Assembly: GCF_002814235.1 (NCBI RefSeq)
Contig: NZ_PHSU01000011.1
Coordinates: 186,001-250,000 of the forward strand
DNA from: Pseudomonas sp. QS1027
GTDB lineage: Bacteria > Pseudomonadota > Gammaproteobacteria > Pseudomonadales > Pseudomonadaceae
Reading direction: 5' to 3'
Length of the DNA stretch: 64,000 bases
Position 1 is the stretch's first letter. Each line of letters begins with the position of its first letter. A program made the position numbers and the translations under genes. Shown piece after piece: positions 28,661 through 36,261 of the stretch. Under the pieces are notes generated by a model, which was not told the DNA's origin, made no database searches, and saw nothing but the letters and a program-made list of their open reading frames with translations.

Positions 28661-28756
28661 ATGTTCAAGCATTCGAAAATCCGTCAAGCCGGTCTCATCG
28701 TCATCGCCACCACACTGCTGTTGATCCTGCCGAACATCACCAAAGTGATCGGCTAG
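28661..28756 (+). CDS. 31-residue predicted small membrane protein
   Basis: ATG 28661, stop TAG 28754-28756. It starts MFKHSKIRQAGLIVIATTLL and ends LPNITKVIG: a basic N-terminus then one hydrophobic helix of about 18 residues. AAAAGG lies 11 bp upstream. The codon use (GCC, CTG, ATC, GTC) is Pseudomonas-like, and it lies in an otherwise AT-richer gap. I believe small proteins of this type occur in this position in related strains, but cannot verify it. Confidence 0.55.
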   Translation: MFKHSKIRQAGLIVIATTLLLILPNITKVIG

Positions 28757-28865
28757 GCGCTCTCTGGCGTGTTTTCCGGCAACCCCGCGCCGACCTTTAC
28801 AGGTTCACTACCGAAGTGCGGTTTTGTGTGCCAATCTTGAGCCATGACTCGATGGAGGGAGACGC

Positions 28866-29330
28866 ATGCGCCACTGGATTGTCATGACTGCGCTGTTCAT
28901 CAGCTGTTCCGCCCAGGCTGGCATCATCGATGTGAATCGCGCGGTGGACGAGATCCGCGACGGCGCACTGATTCTCGATTTGCGCAATAACGCCGATTTC
29001 GCCGCCGGCAATGTGCATAACTCACTGCAAGTCGACCTGACCCTGGAAGACGGCACCGGCAATGACGCCGAAGGCCTGGCCTACCAGTTGCGCCAGGTGG
29101 TGCTCGACCCCAGCGCCACGGTCGTCATCTATAGCGACACCAACCAGCACGCCCTCGACGCCGAAGACACGCTGATCAAGCATGGCTACCTCGGCATCGT
29201 CAACGGCGGCAATTACGAAGAATTGCGCGACGCCATCTTCGACCATGTCGAAGACACCCCGGGCTGGGTCTTCGAAAACGACGACAACACGGCCGACGAG
29301 GCCGCACCATCGGGGCCTCCTGCCGAATGA
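28866..29330 (+). CDS. Periplasmic rhodanese-like protein lacking the catalytic cysteine
   Basis: 154 residues. ATG 28866 follows GGAGGGAG. Signal peptide MRHWIVMTALFISCSAQA, then a rhodanese-like fold: ILDLRNNADFAAGNVHNSLQ (the DxR..xEFxxGHI region), TVVIYSDTNQHALDAEDTLI and GYLGIVNGGNYEEL. In active rhodaneses the loop after VVIY is Cys-x5-Arg; here it is SDTNQHA, so no persulfide chemistry is expected. Acidic C-terminal tail. The stop overlaps the next start as ATGA, so it is translationally coupled to a cytochrome c protein. Confidence 0.82.
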   Translation: MRHWIVMTALFISCSAQAGIIDVNRAVDEIRDGALILDLRNNADFAAGNVHNSLQVDLTLEDGTGNDAEGLAYQLRQVVLDPSATVVIYSDTNQHALDAEDTLIKHGYLGIVNGGNYEELRDAIFDHVEDTPGWVFENDDNTADEAAPSGPPAE

Positions 29331-30127
29331 AACCGCTGATACTGCTCACCTCCCTGCTGTTCTGCCCTGCCCTTTACGCCGCCCAACTGGAACTGCCCCA
29401 GGGCAGCGGCAGCCGGACCTGGCAAACCGAGGAATTGCTGGGCCAGGCCCAGACCATCACCGTCAAGGACGATGTCTCCTACAAGCGCGATATGACCTAT
29501 CGCGCCGTGCCGATGGCAGTCTTACTACAAGGCATCAAGGCCGACGATCACCTGCAGGCGGTGGCGCTGGACGGTTTCGCCGCCGAGATGACCGCTGCCC
29601 CGTTGTTGAATCGCCAAGGCGCGCAGGCCTGGCTGGCGGTGGAGGATCCGGGCAAGCCCTGGCCGCCACTGGCTGACGGCAAACCGAGTGCGGGGCCGTT
29701 CTATCTGGTCTGGACAGATCCGCAGGCCGGCCATATCAGTCCAGAGCAATGGCCCTACCAGATGGCAAGCATCAAACGCCTGGCTTCGGTGGCCGAACGC
29801 TTCCCGGCCCTGCGTCCGGACCCGAAGCTGGCAGCCAATGATCCGGTGAACAAGGGATTCGCGCTGTTCCAGAAAAACTGCATGGCCTGTCATCGACTCA
29901 ACGGCGCCGGAGACGCACAAGTCGGACCGGACCTGAACGTGCCCTACAACCCCACCGAATACTTCGCCGCGGGCTACCTCAAGCGCTATATCCGCGACCC
30001 GCAGAGCCTGCGGCACTGGCCGCAGGCGAAGATGCCGGCGTTCGCCCCGGCCGTGCTACCGGACGGCGAACTGGATCAGTTGGTGGCGTACCTGAAGCAC
30101 ATGGCCAAACGCAAACAGCCGATCTGA
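29327..30127 (+). CDS. Periplasmic c-type cytochrome with an N-terminal molybdopterin-oxidoreductase-like domain
   Basis: 266 residues. Signal peptide MKPLILLTSLLFCPALYA. Residues 20-150 (RTWQTEELLGQAQTITV, YRAVPMAVLLQGIK, then DGFAAEMTAAPLL) resemble the substrate-side fold of sulfite-oxidase-like molybdopterin proteins but without an evident Mo-ligating Cys. The C-terminal part is a single-heme cytochrome c: CMACH at 185-189, with distal Met probably in AKMPAFAPAVL. Coupled by ATGA to the inactive rhodanese-like gene, suggesting one periplasmic electron-transfer unit. Partner and reaction unknown. Confidence 0.8.
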   Translation: MKPLILLTSLLFCPALYAAQLELPQGSGSRTWQTEELLGQAQTITVKDDVSYKRDMTYRAVPMAVLLQGIKADDHLQAVALDGFAAEMTAAPLLNRQGAQAWLAVEDPGKPWPPLADGKPSAGPFYLVWTDPQAGHISPEQWPYQMASIKRLASVAERFPALRPDPKLAANDPVNKGFALFQKNCMACHRLNGAGDAQVGPDLNVPYNPTEYFAAGYLKRYIRDPQSLRHWPQAKMPAFAPAVLPDGELDQLVAYLKHMAKRKQPI

Positions 30128-30131
30128 AGCG

Positions 30132-30944
30132 TTATTGCTGTTGCACCGACAAGACCGGCAAGATCGGCGTCGGCGACACCAGCACCTTGGCGTGCATCTG
30201 CTCACAGCCGCCGCCCCGGCGCATGCCGCGTACCGGGCAGGCATCGAGGTAATCCAGGCCCACCGCCAGCTTCAGATGGCGCTCGGGCCGGGACAACTGA
30301 TTGGTCACATCGAAGCTGTACCAGGCGTCATCCAGCCAGGCTTCGGCCCAGGCGTGGCTGGCCAGGTGCTCGCTGTTCTCGCTGTACAGATACCCCGACA
30401 CATACCGCGCTGGAATCCCCAGGCTGCGTGCGCACGCCAGGAACGCATGGGTATGGTCCTGGCACACCCCGGCGCGCCGGGCAAAGGCCTGGGCGGCGCT
30501 GGTGTCGACTTCGGTGGCACCCGGCGTGTAGGCCATGTGCTGGTTCAGCGCCTGCATCAGGTCGATCAAGGCGCTGCGGTCACGCCGCTTGCGGCATTGC
30601 TTGTCGGCAAAACCGCGCAGGGCATCGTCCGGCTCGGTCAGGCGGGTCATGCGCAGGAACGGCAAGGCCGACTGGCTCTCGTGCTCGGCCTCGCGCTGCT
30701 CGTCGATATCCACCTGGCCCCGGGCACCGATAATGATGGCTTCATGGGGTTCGTCGAGGGTCAGCACGTGGAGGATATTGCCGAACGGATCGAGCTGCGC
30801 CCGCACCGGACGCGGCAGGGTCAGCTGCCAGCTGAGTACGTGCTGGCGCTCGCTGTCGTGAGGGGTCAGACGCAAATACTGGATGCTCGCCCGAACCTGA
30901 TCCTCGTAGTGATAGGTGGTCTCGTGGCTAATGGAAAGTCTCAT
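30132..30944 (-). CDS. Transglutaminase-like cysteine-protease-fold protein
   Basis: 270 residues. N-terminal bacterial transglutaminase-associated domain (MRLSISHETTYHYEDQVRAS), then the core with GVCQDHTHAFLACARSLGIPARYVSGYL (nucleophile Cys), SHAWAEAWL (His) and FDVTNQ (Asp). Triad intact. Its ATG overlaps the alpha-E gene stop as ATGA after GGAGG. Third gene of the conserved ATP-grasp/alpha-E/transglutaminase set, proposed by others to build or process a peptide-like bond; true role unknown. Confidence 0.9.
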   Translation of the reverse strand: MRLSISHETTYHYEDQVRASIQYLRLTPHDSERQHVLSWQLTLPRPVRAQLDPFGNILHVLTLDEPHEAIIIGARGQVDIDEQREAEHESQSALPFLRMTRLTEPDDALRGFADKQCRKRRDRSALIDLMQALNQHMAYTPGATEVDTSAAQAFARRAGVCQDHTHAFLACARSLGIPARYVSGYLYSENSEHLASHAWAEAWLDDAWYSFDVTNQLSRPERHLKLAVGLDYLDACPVRGMRRGGGCEQMHAKVLVSPTPILPVLSVQQQ

Positions 30945-31891
30945 GCAGCCTCCAGGTAGGAACTGTGGATGGCGTTGCCCAGTTCGGCAACCAGGGGAAT
31001 GAACTCGATCAGCCAGGTGTGCAGGCCTTCGTCGAGGATCTCATCGATACCGGTGTAGCGCAGCCGCGCATCCATCTCGGCGGCCAGGCGCTGGGCCGGC
31101 CGGCCGTTGATGCCCGGCAGGCTGGCGAGGATCTGGTCGATTTCTTCGGTACAGGCGCGCAGCGAACGCGGCACATCGGCACGCAACAACAGCAGTTCGG
31201 CAACCTGCCGCGCGCCCGGGGCGTCACGGTAGATCTCGGTGTAGGCTTCGAACGACGACAAGGCCCGCAGCAACGCACTCCACTGGTAATAGGCGTGGGC
31301 CGTGCCGTCGCTGACCGCGTCGGCCTGGTCGCCGGCCATGTCGTAGCGGGCATCCAGCAGGCGCAGGGTGTTGTCGGCCCGTTCGATAAAGGTGCCCAGG
31401 CGAATGAAACGGAAAGCATCGTTACGCATGATGGTGCCGTAGGACGCCCCACGAAAAAGGTGCGAACGCTCCTTGATCCACTCGCAGAAACGGCTCATGC
31501 CATAACGCCCCAGTCCCTGGTCGGCAATGCCGCGAATCTCCAGCCAGGTGGCGTTGATGTTTTCCCACATGTCCGCAGTAATCCGCCCACGCACCGCATG
31601 GGCACTGGCCCGTGCCGCCCGCAGGCAACTGAAGATGCTCGCCGGGTTGGCCGCGTCCAGGGCAAAGAAGTGCAGCAGCCGGTCGGCATGCAGCTCGCCA
31701 TGGCGCTCCAGGTAATCGTCCAGGGTACCGGTGATCAACAACGGCATGGCCATTTCATGCAGACCGTCACCACGACCGTCCTGCGGCATCAACGACAACG
31801 AATAACTCACGTCGAGCATCCGCGCGAGGTTTTCCACGCGCTCCAGATAACGCGACATCCAATACAAATCCGAGGCAGTTCTACTTAGCAT
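30941..31891 (-). CDS. Alpha-E domain protein
   Basis: 316 residues from ATG 31891, which follows AAGGAAG; the longer frame to 31921 would overlap the preceding gene. The opening MLSRTASDLYWMSRYLERVE and the region ENINATWLEIRGI are the signature of the all-helical alpha-E (DUF403) family. It begins 11 bp after the ATP-grasp stop and overlaps the transglutaminase gene by four bases, so the three are one operon. Biochemical role unknown. Confidence 0.92.
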   Translation of the reverse strand: MLSRTASDLYWMSRYLERVENLARMLDVSYSLSLMPQDGRGDGLHEMAMPLLITGTLDDYLERHGELHADRLLHFFALDAANPASIFSCLRAARASAHAVRGRITADMWENINATWLEIRGIADQGLGRYGMSRFCEWIKERSHLFRGASYGTIMRNDAFRFIRLGTFIERADNTLRLLDARYDMAGDQADAVSDGTAHAYYQWSALLRALSSFEAYTEIYRDAPGARQVAELLLLRADVPRSLRACTEEIDQILASLPGINGRPAQRLAAEMDARLRYTGIDEILDEGLHTWLIEFIPLVAELGNAIHSSYLEAA

Positions 31892-31902
31892 GTCAGGCTT
31901 CC

Positions 31903-33312
31903 TTAATCCTCGACCACCCAAGTGTCCTTGGTGCCGCCGCCCTGGGACGAGTTCACCACCAGGGAGCCTTCACGCAGTGCGACGCGGGTCAGCCCGCCCG
32001 GCACCACGCGGGTCTCACGACCGGAGAGGACAAATGGACGCAGATCGATATGGCGCGGTGCAATGCCGCTCTCGACAAAGGTCGGGCAGGTCGACAGGGA
32101 CAACGTCGGCTGGGCGATATAGGCATGGGGCTTGGCTTTGAGCCGGGCACGGAAGTTCTCGATTTCCGCCGCGCTCGCCGCCGGCCCCACCAGCATGCCG
32201 TAACCACCCGAACCCTGGGTTTCCTTGACCACCAATTCAGGTAGATGCGCCAGCACGTGGGAGAGTTCCTCGGGCTTGCGACACTGCCAGGTCGGCACGT
32301 TCTTCAGAATCGGCTCTTCGTCGAGGTAAAAGCGGATCATGTCGGTGACGAATGGATACACCGACTTGTCATCCGCCACCCCGGTACCGATGGCATTGGC
32401 CAGCACCACATTGCCGGACCGGTAGGACGACAACAGGCCGGGCACACCAAGCATCGAGTCGGGGTTGAAGGCCAGCGGATCGAGGAAGGCGTCGTCGAGG
32501 CGGCGGTAGATCACATCCACCTGTTTCGGGCCGTCGGTGGTGCGCATGAAGACCTTGTCGTCACGCACGAACAGGTCAGCCCCTTCCACCAGTTCCACGC
32601 CCATTTCCCGGGCCAGGAACGCATGCTCGAAGAACGCACTGTTGAAACGCCCCGGCGTCAGTACCACCACGCTCGGGTCGTCCAGCGGACTTGAGCTTTT
32701 CAGCGTGTCGAGCAACAGGTTGGGGTAGTGGTCGATGGGTGCGATGCGTTGAGCGGCGAACAGCTCGGGGAACAGGCGCATCATCATCTTGCGGTCTTCG
32801 AGCATGTAGCTCACGCCGCTGGGAGTACGCAGGTTGTCTTCGAGGACGTAGTAGCTGCCGTCGCCATCACGGACCAGATCGACCCCGGAAATGTGCGAGT
32901 AGATATCGCGGTGCAGGTTCAGGCCCTGCATGGCCAGTTGGTACTGCTCGTTGGCCAGGACCTGTTCGGCGGGAATGATCCCGGCCTTGATGATCCGTTG
33001 TTCGTGGTAGAGGTCGGCGAGAAACATGTTCAACGCCTTGACCCGCTGGATGCAACCGCGCTCCACGACACGCCATTCACTGGCGGGAATACTGCGGGGG
33101 ATGGTGTCGAACGGAATCAGCCGTTCAGTGCCTTGTTCGTCTCCATAGAGGGTGAAAGTAATCCCGGCGCGATGAAACAGCAGATCGGCCTCACGTCGCC
33201 GTTGTGCCAACAACTCCTCGGGAGTGTCGGCCAGCCAACGAGCAAATTCCCGGTAATGCGGGCGGACCTGGCCGCCGGCATCGTACATCTCGTCAAAATA
33301 GGTGCGGATCAT
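31903..33312 (-). CDS. Circularly permuted type 2 ATP-grasp protein
   Basis: 469 residues, ATG 33312 after AAGGAGC. Family features: YDEMYD near the N-terminus, IRPFVL-like segment RHIDLRPFVLSGRETRVVPGGLTRVA, LRTPSGVSYMLEDR and KETQGSGGYGMLVGP. This permuted ATP-grasp (DUF404/407) is thought to activate a carboxylate for amide or ester ligation. First gene of the three-gene operon; the 281-bp region upstream carries rraB's terminator. Substrate unknown. Confidence 0.92.
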   Translation of the reverse strand: MIRTYFDEMYDAGGQVRPHYREFARWLADTPEELLAQRRREADLLFHRAGITFTLYGDEQGTERLIPFDTIPRSIPASEWRVVERGCIQRVKALNMFLADLYHEQRIIKAGIIPAEQVLANEQYQLAMQGLNLHRDIYSHISGVDLVRDGDGSYYVLEDNLRTPSGVSYMLEDRKMMMRLFPELFAAQRIAPIDHYPNLLLDTLKSSSPLDDPSVVVLTPGRFNSAFFEHAFLAREMGVELVEGADLFVRDDKVFMRTTDGPKQVDVIYRRLDDAFLDPLAFNPDSMLGVPGLLSSYRSGNVVLANAIGTGVADDKSVYPFVTDMIRFYLDEEPILKNVPTWQCRKPEELSHVLAHLPELVVKETQGSGGYGMLVGPAASAAEIENFRARLKAKPHAYIAQPTLSLSTCPTFVESGIAPRHIDLRPFVLSGRETRVVPGGLTRVALREGSLVVNSSQGGGTKDTWVVED

Positions 33313-33540
33313 GCCGTGCTCCTTGTCACCCGGTCACAAGAGCCTTCGCAAGGCCCGTGCCATCGGCATAAACGCTTTAATATCAACAAGTTGGATAATC
33401 ATCCAACCTGCGCCGCACCATCACTGTGCAGTAAACGCCCCAATGTAATCAGCAGCGCCTCATTGCGAAGCAGGCTTTGCCTATCCACCAGCATAGTCAG
33501 AGTTTGCCCACCTGCGCGGACGGTCCTTTTTTGTGCGCGA

Positions 33541-33574
33541 CAAACAAAAACGGCCAACCCTTGGGTCAGCCGTT
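33541..33574 (-). terminator. Rho-independent terminator of rraB
   Basis: Minus strand: AACGGC, inner TGACCC/GGGTTG pairing, GCCGTT (arms 33569-33574 and 33549-33554), then TTTTTGTTTG. It lies 21 bp past the rraB stop. The rest of 33313-33594 shows no gene. Confidence 0.8.
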
Positions 33575-33594
33575 GCTGGTTGAAGGAAGTGCTC

Positions 33595-33933
33595 TCAATT
33601 GAGCGCCCGCACCGGGTGCTTGACGCCCCAGCCTTCTATCGTACCGCCCAGGGGCTCGACCACCGCCCCGAAGTTCTGCTCGAAGTCACCGATACCGCCA
33701 TATGTGGCGTACATCACCTTGCTCAGCTCCAGGTACCAGGCGCCGTCATCGCGGACACTGACCTGGGCATTCAAGGATTCGCCGCGAAACTTGCCTGCCG
33801 CCCTGCGCGCCCGCTCCTCGTCCGGGAAAACAGCATAGAACTCGATGGGATGGATGCGTGCGAAATCGAAACCGCCTTCTTTCATGCGGCGCAGCACGTT
33901 GCTGCTGATGTCTTCTTGATAGGCTGTGCTCAT
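33595..33933 (-). CDS. rraB: Ribonuclease E inhibitor RraB
   Basis: 112 residues, usual length. ATG 33933 is preceded by GAGGAGG. Acidic protein with DISSNVLRRMKEGGFDFARIHPIEFYAVFPDEE and a C-terminal FGAVVEPLGGTIEGWGV, matching the RraB/YjgD family. It binds the RNase E C-terminal region and modulates mRNA decay (family knowledge). Monocistronic, with its own terminator. Confidence 0.88.
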   Translation of the reverse strand: MSTAYQEDISSNVLRRMKEGGFDFARIHPIEFYAVFPDEERARRAAGKFRGESLNAQVSVRDDGAWYLELSKVMYATYGGIGDFEQNFGAVVEPLGGTIEGWGVKHPVRALN

Positions 33934-34132
33934 GAAACGTCCTCCTCAGCAAGCGTTGGATAGACTTTCCGTACTCCCGAACCAGACACCGAACAGCGCT
34001 GGCGTGACCACAATCGGGAAACAAGCATGTAGCTGACAAGACCAGACCTATAGCGAATCATTCGCTGATCTCCCTTGCAGAGTAGCGCGATGACATCGCC
34101 TCTGCCAGAGGGAATTCAGAGGAAAAGCGCGG

Positions 34133-34369
34133 TCAGGGTAAAGGCGTGATACTGAGGATCTGGATGCTGTTCTGGTCCTTCAGGCTTTTGACCGTCGGGT
34201 CCGGGGCACGGCCTTCCAGGTCATTGAGATCCAGCGCGGCGGGAACCGGCAACAGCTTGGCACGAATCAATCGCGCGGCCTGTTCCAGGTCCGGTTGGCT
34301 GGCACATTCGAAGTGCTCCGTGTCCTGCACGCCATGATCGTCGACGAAAGTAACTGCCCACTTGCTCAT
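34133..34369 (-). CDS. Small conserved-looking protein of unknown function
   Basis: 78 residues from ATG 34369, chosen because GAGGAGG lies seven bases upstream; the frame is open 58 codons further but that stretch reads as non-coding. MSKWAVTFVDDHGVQDTEHF, then hydrophobic/acidic alternation suggesting a compact alpha/beta fold. No signal peptide, membrane helix or known motif. Not recognised. Confidence 0.7.
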   Translation of the reverse strand: MSKWAVTFVDDHGVQDTEHFECASQPDLEQAARLIRAKLLPVPAALDLNDLEGRAPDPTVKSLKDQNSIQILSITPLP

Positions 34370-34483
34370 CGGTGCCTCCTCGGTAAAGCCCATGGACGGG
34401 CTTACTACATCTGGACTGTAGAGCACGGGAGATCGTTCAACCTGTTTTGAGCCGCACAAGCCCTGGAAAACACTGCATAACCT

Positions 34484-34509
34484 TGTAGGAGCAGGGCTTG
34501 CCCGCGAAG
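34484..34509. repeat. Single REP element
   Basis: TGTAGGAGCAGGGCTTGCCC followed by GCGAAG, the same variant as the unit at 46408-46433. Confidence 0.75.
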
Positions 34510-34589
34510 AGGCCCTCAAGACCACTGAAAACTTCGCCGACAAGCCAGGTTCACAAGGTCCGTGAACGTTCCGATAGGGTTTCAGCCCC

Positions 34590-35195
34590 TCATTTCTCGG
34601 CGTGTTCCTTCAGGGCCTTGAGGGTATTGAACGGTGCATCGACCACAAACTTGTTGGCCAACCACGATGGCACGCTGCCGCCCGGCTCGGTGTGCACCTG
34701 GTAGGTTACTTCGGTCATGCCGTCAGCCTTGGGCACCAGCGTCCAGAAGCCGTCCACCTGGGCGACACGGACATAACCCTTCTCTTCCGGCAGATAGGTC
34801 GGCACCCCCTTGAGCGTGCGGGTCAGGCTGCCGTCAGCGCCCTTGGTGGTGGTGATCTGCAGGATCGAGTCGCGATCGGTGACCGGGAACGGCGCCTTGA
34901 ACTGGGTGTAGGTCCAGCTCAGGTCACCGTCCTTCTTCAACAGCTTCTGCGACTTGCACTCGTGGATCCAGGCGCAGGCGCCGGACACGTCTTCCTGCAG
35001 TGCCTGGATCTTCGCCACGGGCGCCTTGATCAGGGTCACGCCACGGTAGGCCTTGTACTGGGAATTGGCGACTTCACTCAGGGACACCTTGATGCCGTCC
35101 TGGTCCTTGGCCGTTTCCCAGTTTTCCGCGTAGGCGGTACCACTCAACAGGACAGTCAAACCACACACCACAGCCATTCGATGCAGCGAACTCAT
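34590..35195 (-). CDS. START-domain periplasmic protein
   Basis: 201 residues from ATG 35195. Signal peptide MSSLHRMAVVCGLTVLLSGT ending AYA-EN, then a START/lipid-binding-like domain: WETAKDQDGIKVSLSEVANS, YKAYRGVTLIKAPVAKI, FPVTDRDSILQI, VDGFWTLVPKADGMTEVTYQ and DPGG-like EPGGSVPSWLANK. The family binds hydrophobic ligands; ligand here unknown. Two cysteines (CAWIHEC) could form a disulfide in the periplasm. 43 bp separate it from the YkgJ-family gene. Confidence 0.87.
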   Translation of the reverse strand: MSSLHRMAVVCGLTVLLSGTAYAENWETAKDQDGIKVSLSEVANSQYKAYRGVTLIKAPVAKIQALQEDVSGACAWIHECKSQKLLKKDGDLSWTYTQFKAPFPVTDRDSILQITTTKGADGSLTRTLKGVPTYLPEEKGYVRVAQVDGFWTLVPKADGMTEVTYQVHTEPGGSVPSWLANKFVVDAPFNTLKALKEHAEK

Positions 35196-35238
35196 TGTTT
35201 TATTCCTTATTGTTGAAGTTCCGGTCATTGAACACACC

Positions 35239-35493
35239 TTACGCCGCTGTCATTTGCTCCCACCAGCCGATCAGACGGATCGCCTCTTCCGAACTGCTGC
35301 CGCAAACCTCCGGATCGGCCTGGAAAGCCCCGCACACAGAGGGTCGTTCAGGTTGGCCAAACAGGCCGCACAGACCTTCGACCGAGAGTTGCACGCAACG
35401 TTCTCCCGCCGGCTTGCCGTTGGGCATGCCTGGAATCGGCGTACTGATGGAAGGGGCGATGCAACAAGCGCCACAGCCCTCACGGCACTTCAT
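35239..35493 (-). CDS. YkgJ-family cysteine-cluster (putative Zn/Fe-binding) protein
   Basis: 84 residues. MKCREGCGACCIAPSISTPI opens with the CxxxCxxCC cluster; later Cys at GERCVQLS, GLCGLF and SVCGAF complete the family pattern, with SISTP and PNGKPAGERC strongly conserved in proteobacterial members. Probably binds a metal or Fe-S cluster in the cytoplasm. Function unknown. Confidence 0.88.
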   Translation of the reverse strand: MKCREGCGACCIAPSISTPIPGMPNGKPAGERCVQLSVEGLCGLFGQPERPSVCGAFQADPEVCGSSSEEAIRLIGWWEQMTAA

Positions 35494-35641
35494 GACGACA
35501 AGCTCCTGATAAGGGAAAAGGTGTGTGGAAGACAGAGTAACCGCTAAAACGGCTGTTTAAAATTGGTCGCACAACTGTTTTTCACGGATAAGCCCCATGA
35601 CCGGGCAGTCACCGATGAAACGTCAAGCCGGGACGGCCATT

Positions 35642-36157
35642 TTACTGTTTGAATTCAAAATCCAGGGCCGCACCGTCAACTTCCTTGCGGCTCTCGTTAC
35701 GCAGTTGTAGATCCATCTCATTCCTGAGCAAGCGCCCGTTGAGCTGGAAAGGTGTCTGTTCAGCAGGTTTTTCGAACAGTTGCGGTAACAGCGGTCGATT
35801 TTTCGACAACGGCACCGTGCCCAAGGGTTCAAGGCGCTTGACCATCTCCTGGGGCAGGCTGAGGTCCAACTGGGCCGGTGGCAGCGTGGTTTTCAGCGCT
35901 TCGCTGGCCGGCACGGCTTTGGCCGCAATCGGTGCACGCCGCTTGGCCTTGCCCGTCGGTGCCTTGCGGGTCGTTGTCCGTTTGCTCGGCAGCGGCTTTT
36001 TCTTCACCAGCTTGACGCTGCTGGCCGGGGTCCCGAGCGGCTTCTTTGTCGTCGTGGATACGCTGGTGTCCTGGGCCTGTGCCGTCACAGCCACTCCCGC
36101 CCCCATGCCTGTCAGCACGATCATCAACAGCAAACGAATGGAAAGAGTCGCTTTCAT
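35642..36157 (-). CDS. Secreted basic/proline-containing protein of unknown function
   Basis: 171 residues from ATG 36157 (MKATLSIRLLLMIVLTGMGA). The signal peptide ends near AQA-QD. A Lys/Arg/Pro/Thr-rich linker of about 45 residues (KKPLGTPASSVKLVKKKPLP, then SKRTTTRKAPTGKAKRR) leads to a less biased C-terminal part (LSLPQEMVKRLEPLGTVPLS) ending DGAALDFEFKQ. The basic linker suggests binding to an anionic surface such as peptidoglycan, LPS or nucleic acid. Not recognised. Confidence 0.7.
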   Translation of the reverse strand: MKATLSIRLLLMIVLTGMGAGVAVTAQAQDTSVSTTTKKPLGTPASSVKLVKKKPLPSKRTTTRKAPTGKAKRRAPIAAKAVPASEALKTTLPPAQLDLSLPQEMVKRLEPLGTVPLSKNRPLLPQLFEKPAEQTPFQLNGRLLRNEMDLQLRNESRKEVDGAALDFEFKQ

Positions 36158-36261
36158 AGGCTCTACGACATGGACGACAGAGGGGGCCATATGCTCGCCT
36201 GTTGAGCGCCTCCTGACAAGCAGGCCGATCATCGCGACCGCACCTGCTTGTCCCCCTGCCG

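Noticed and set aside
28483..28668. Minus-strand frame of 61 codons over the region before the small membrane peptide
   Set aside because: No ribosome site; acidic/Asp-rich non-natural composition, and it overlaps the better-supported 31-residue ORF.
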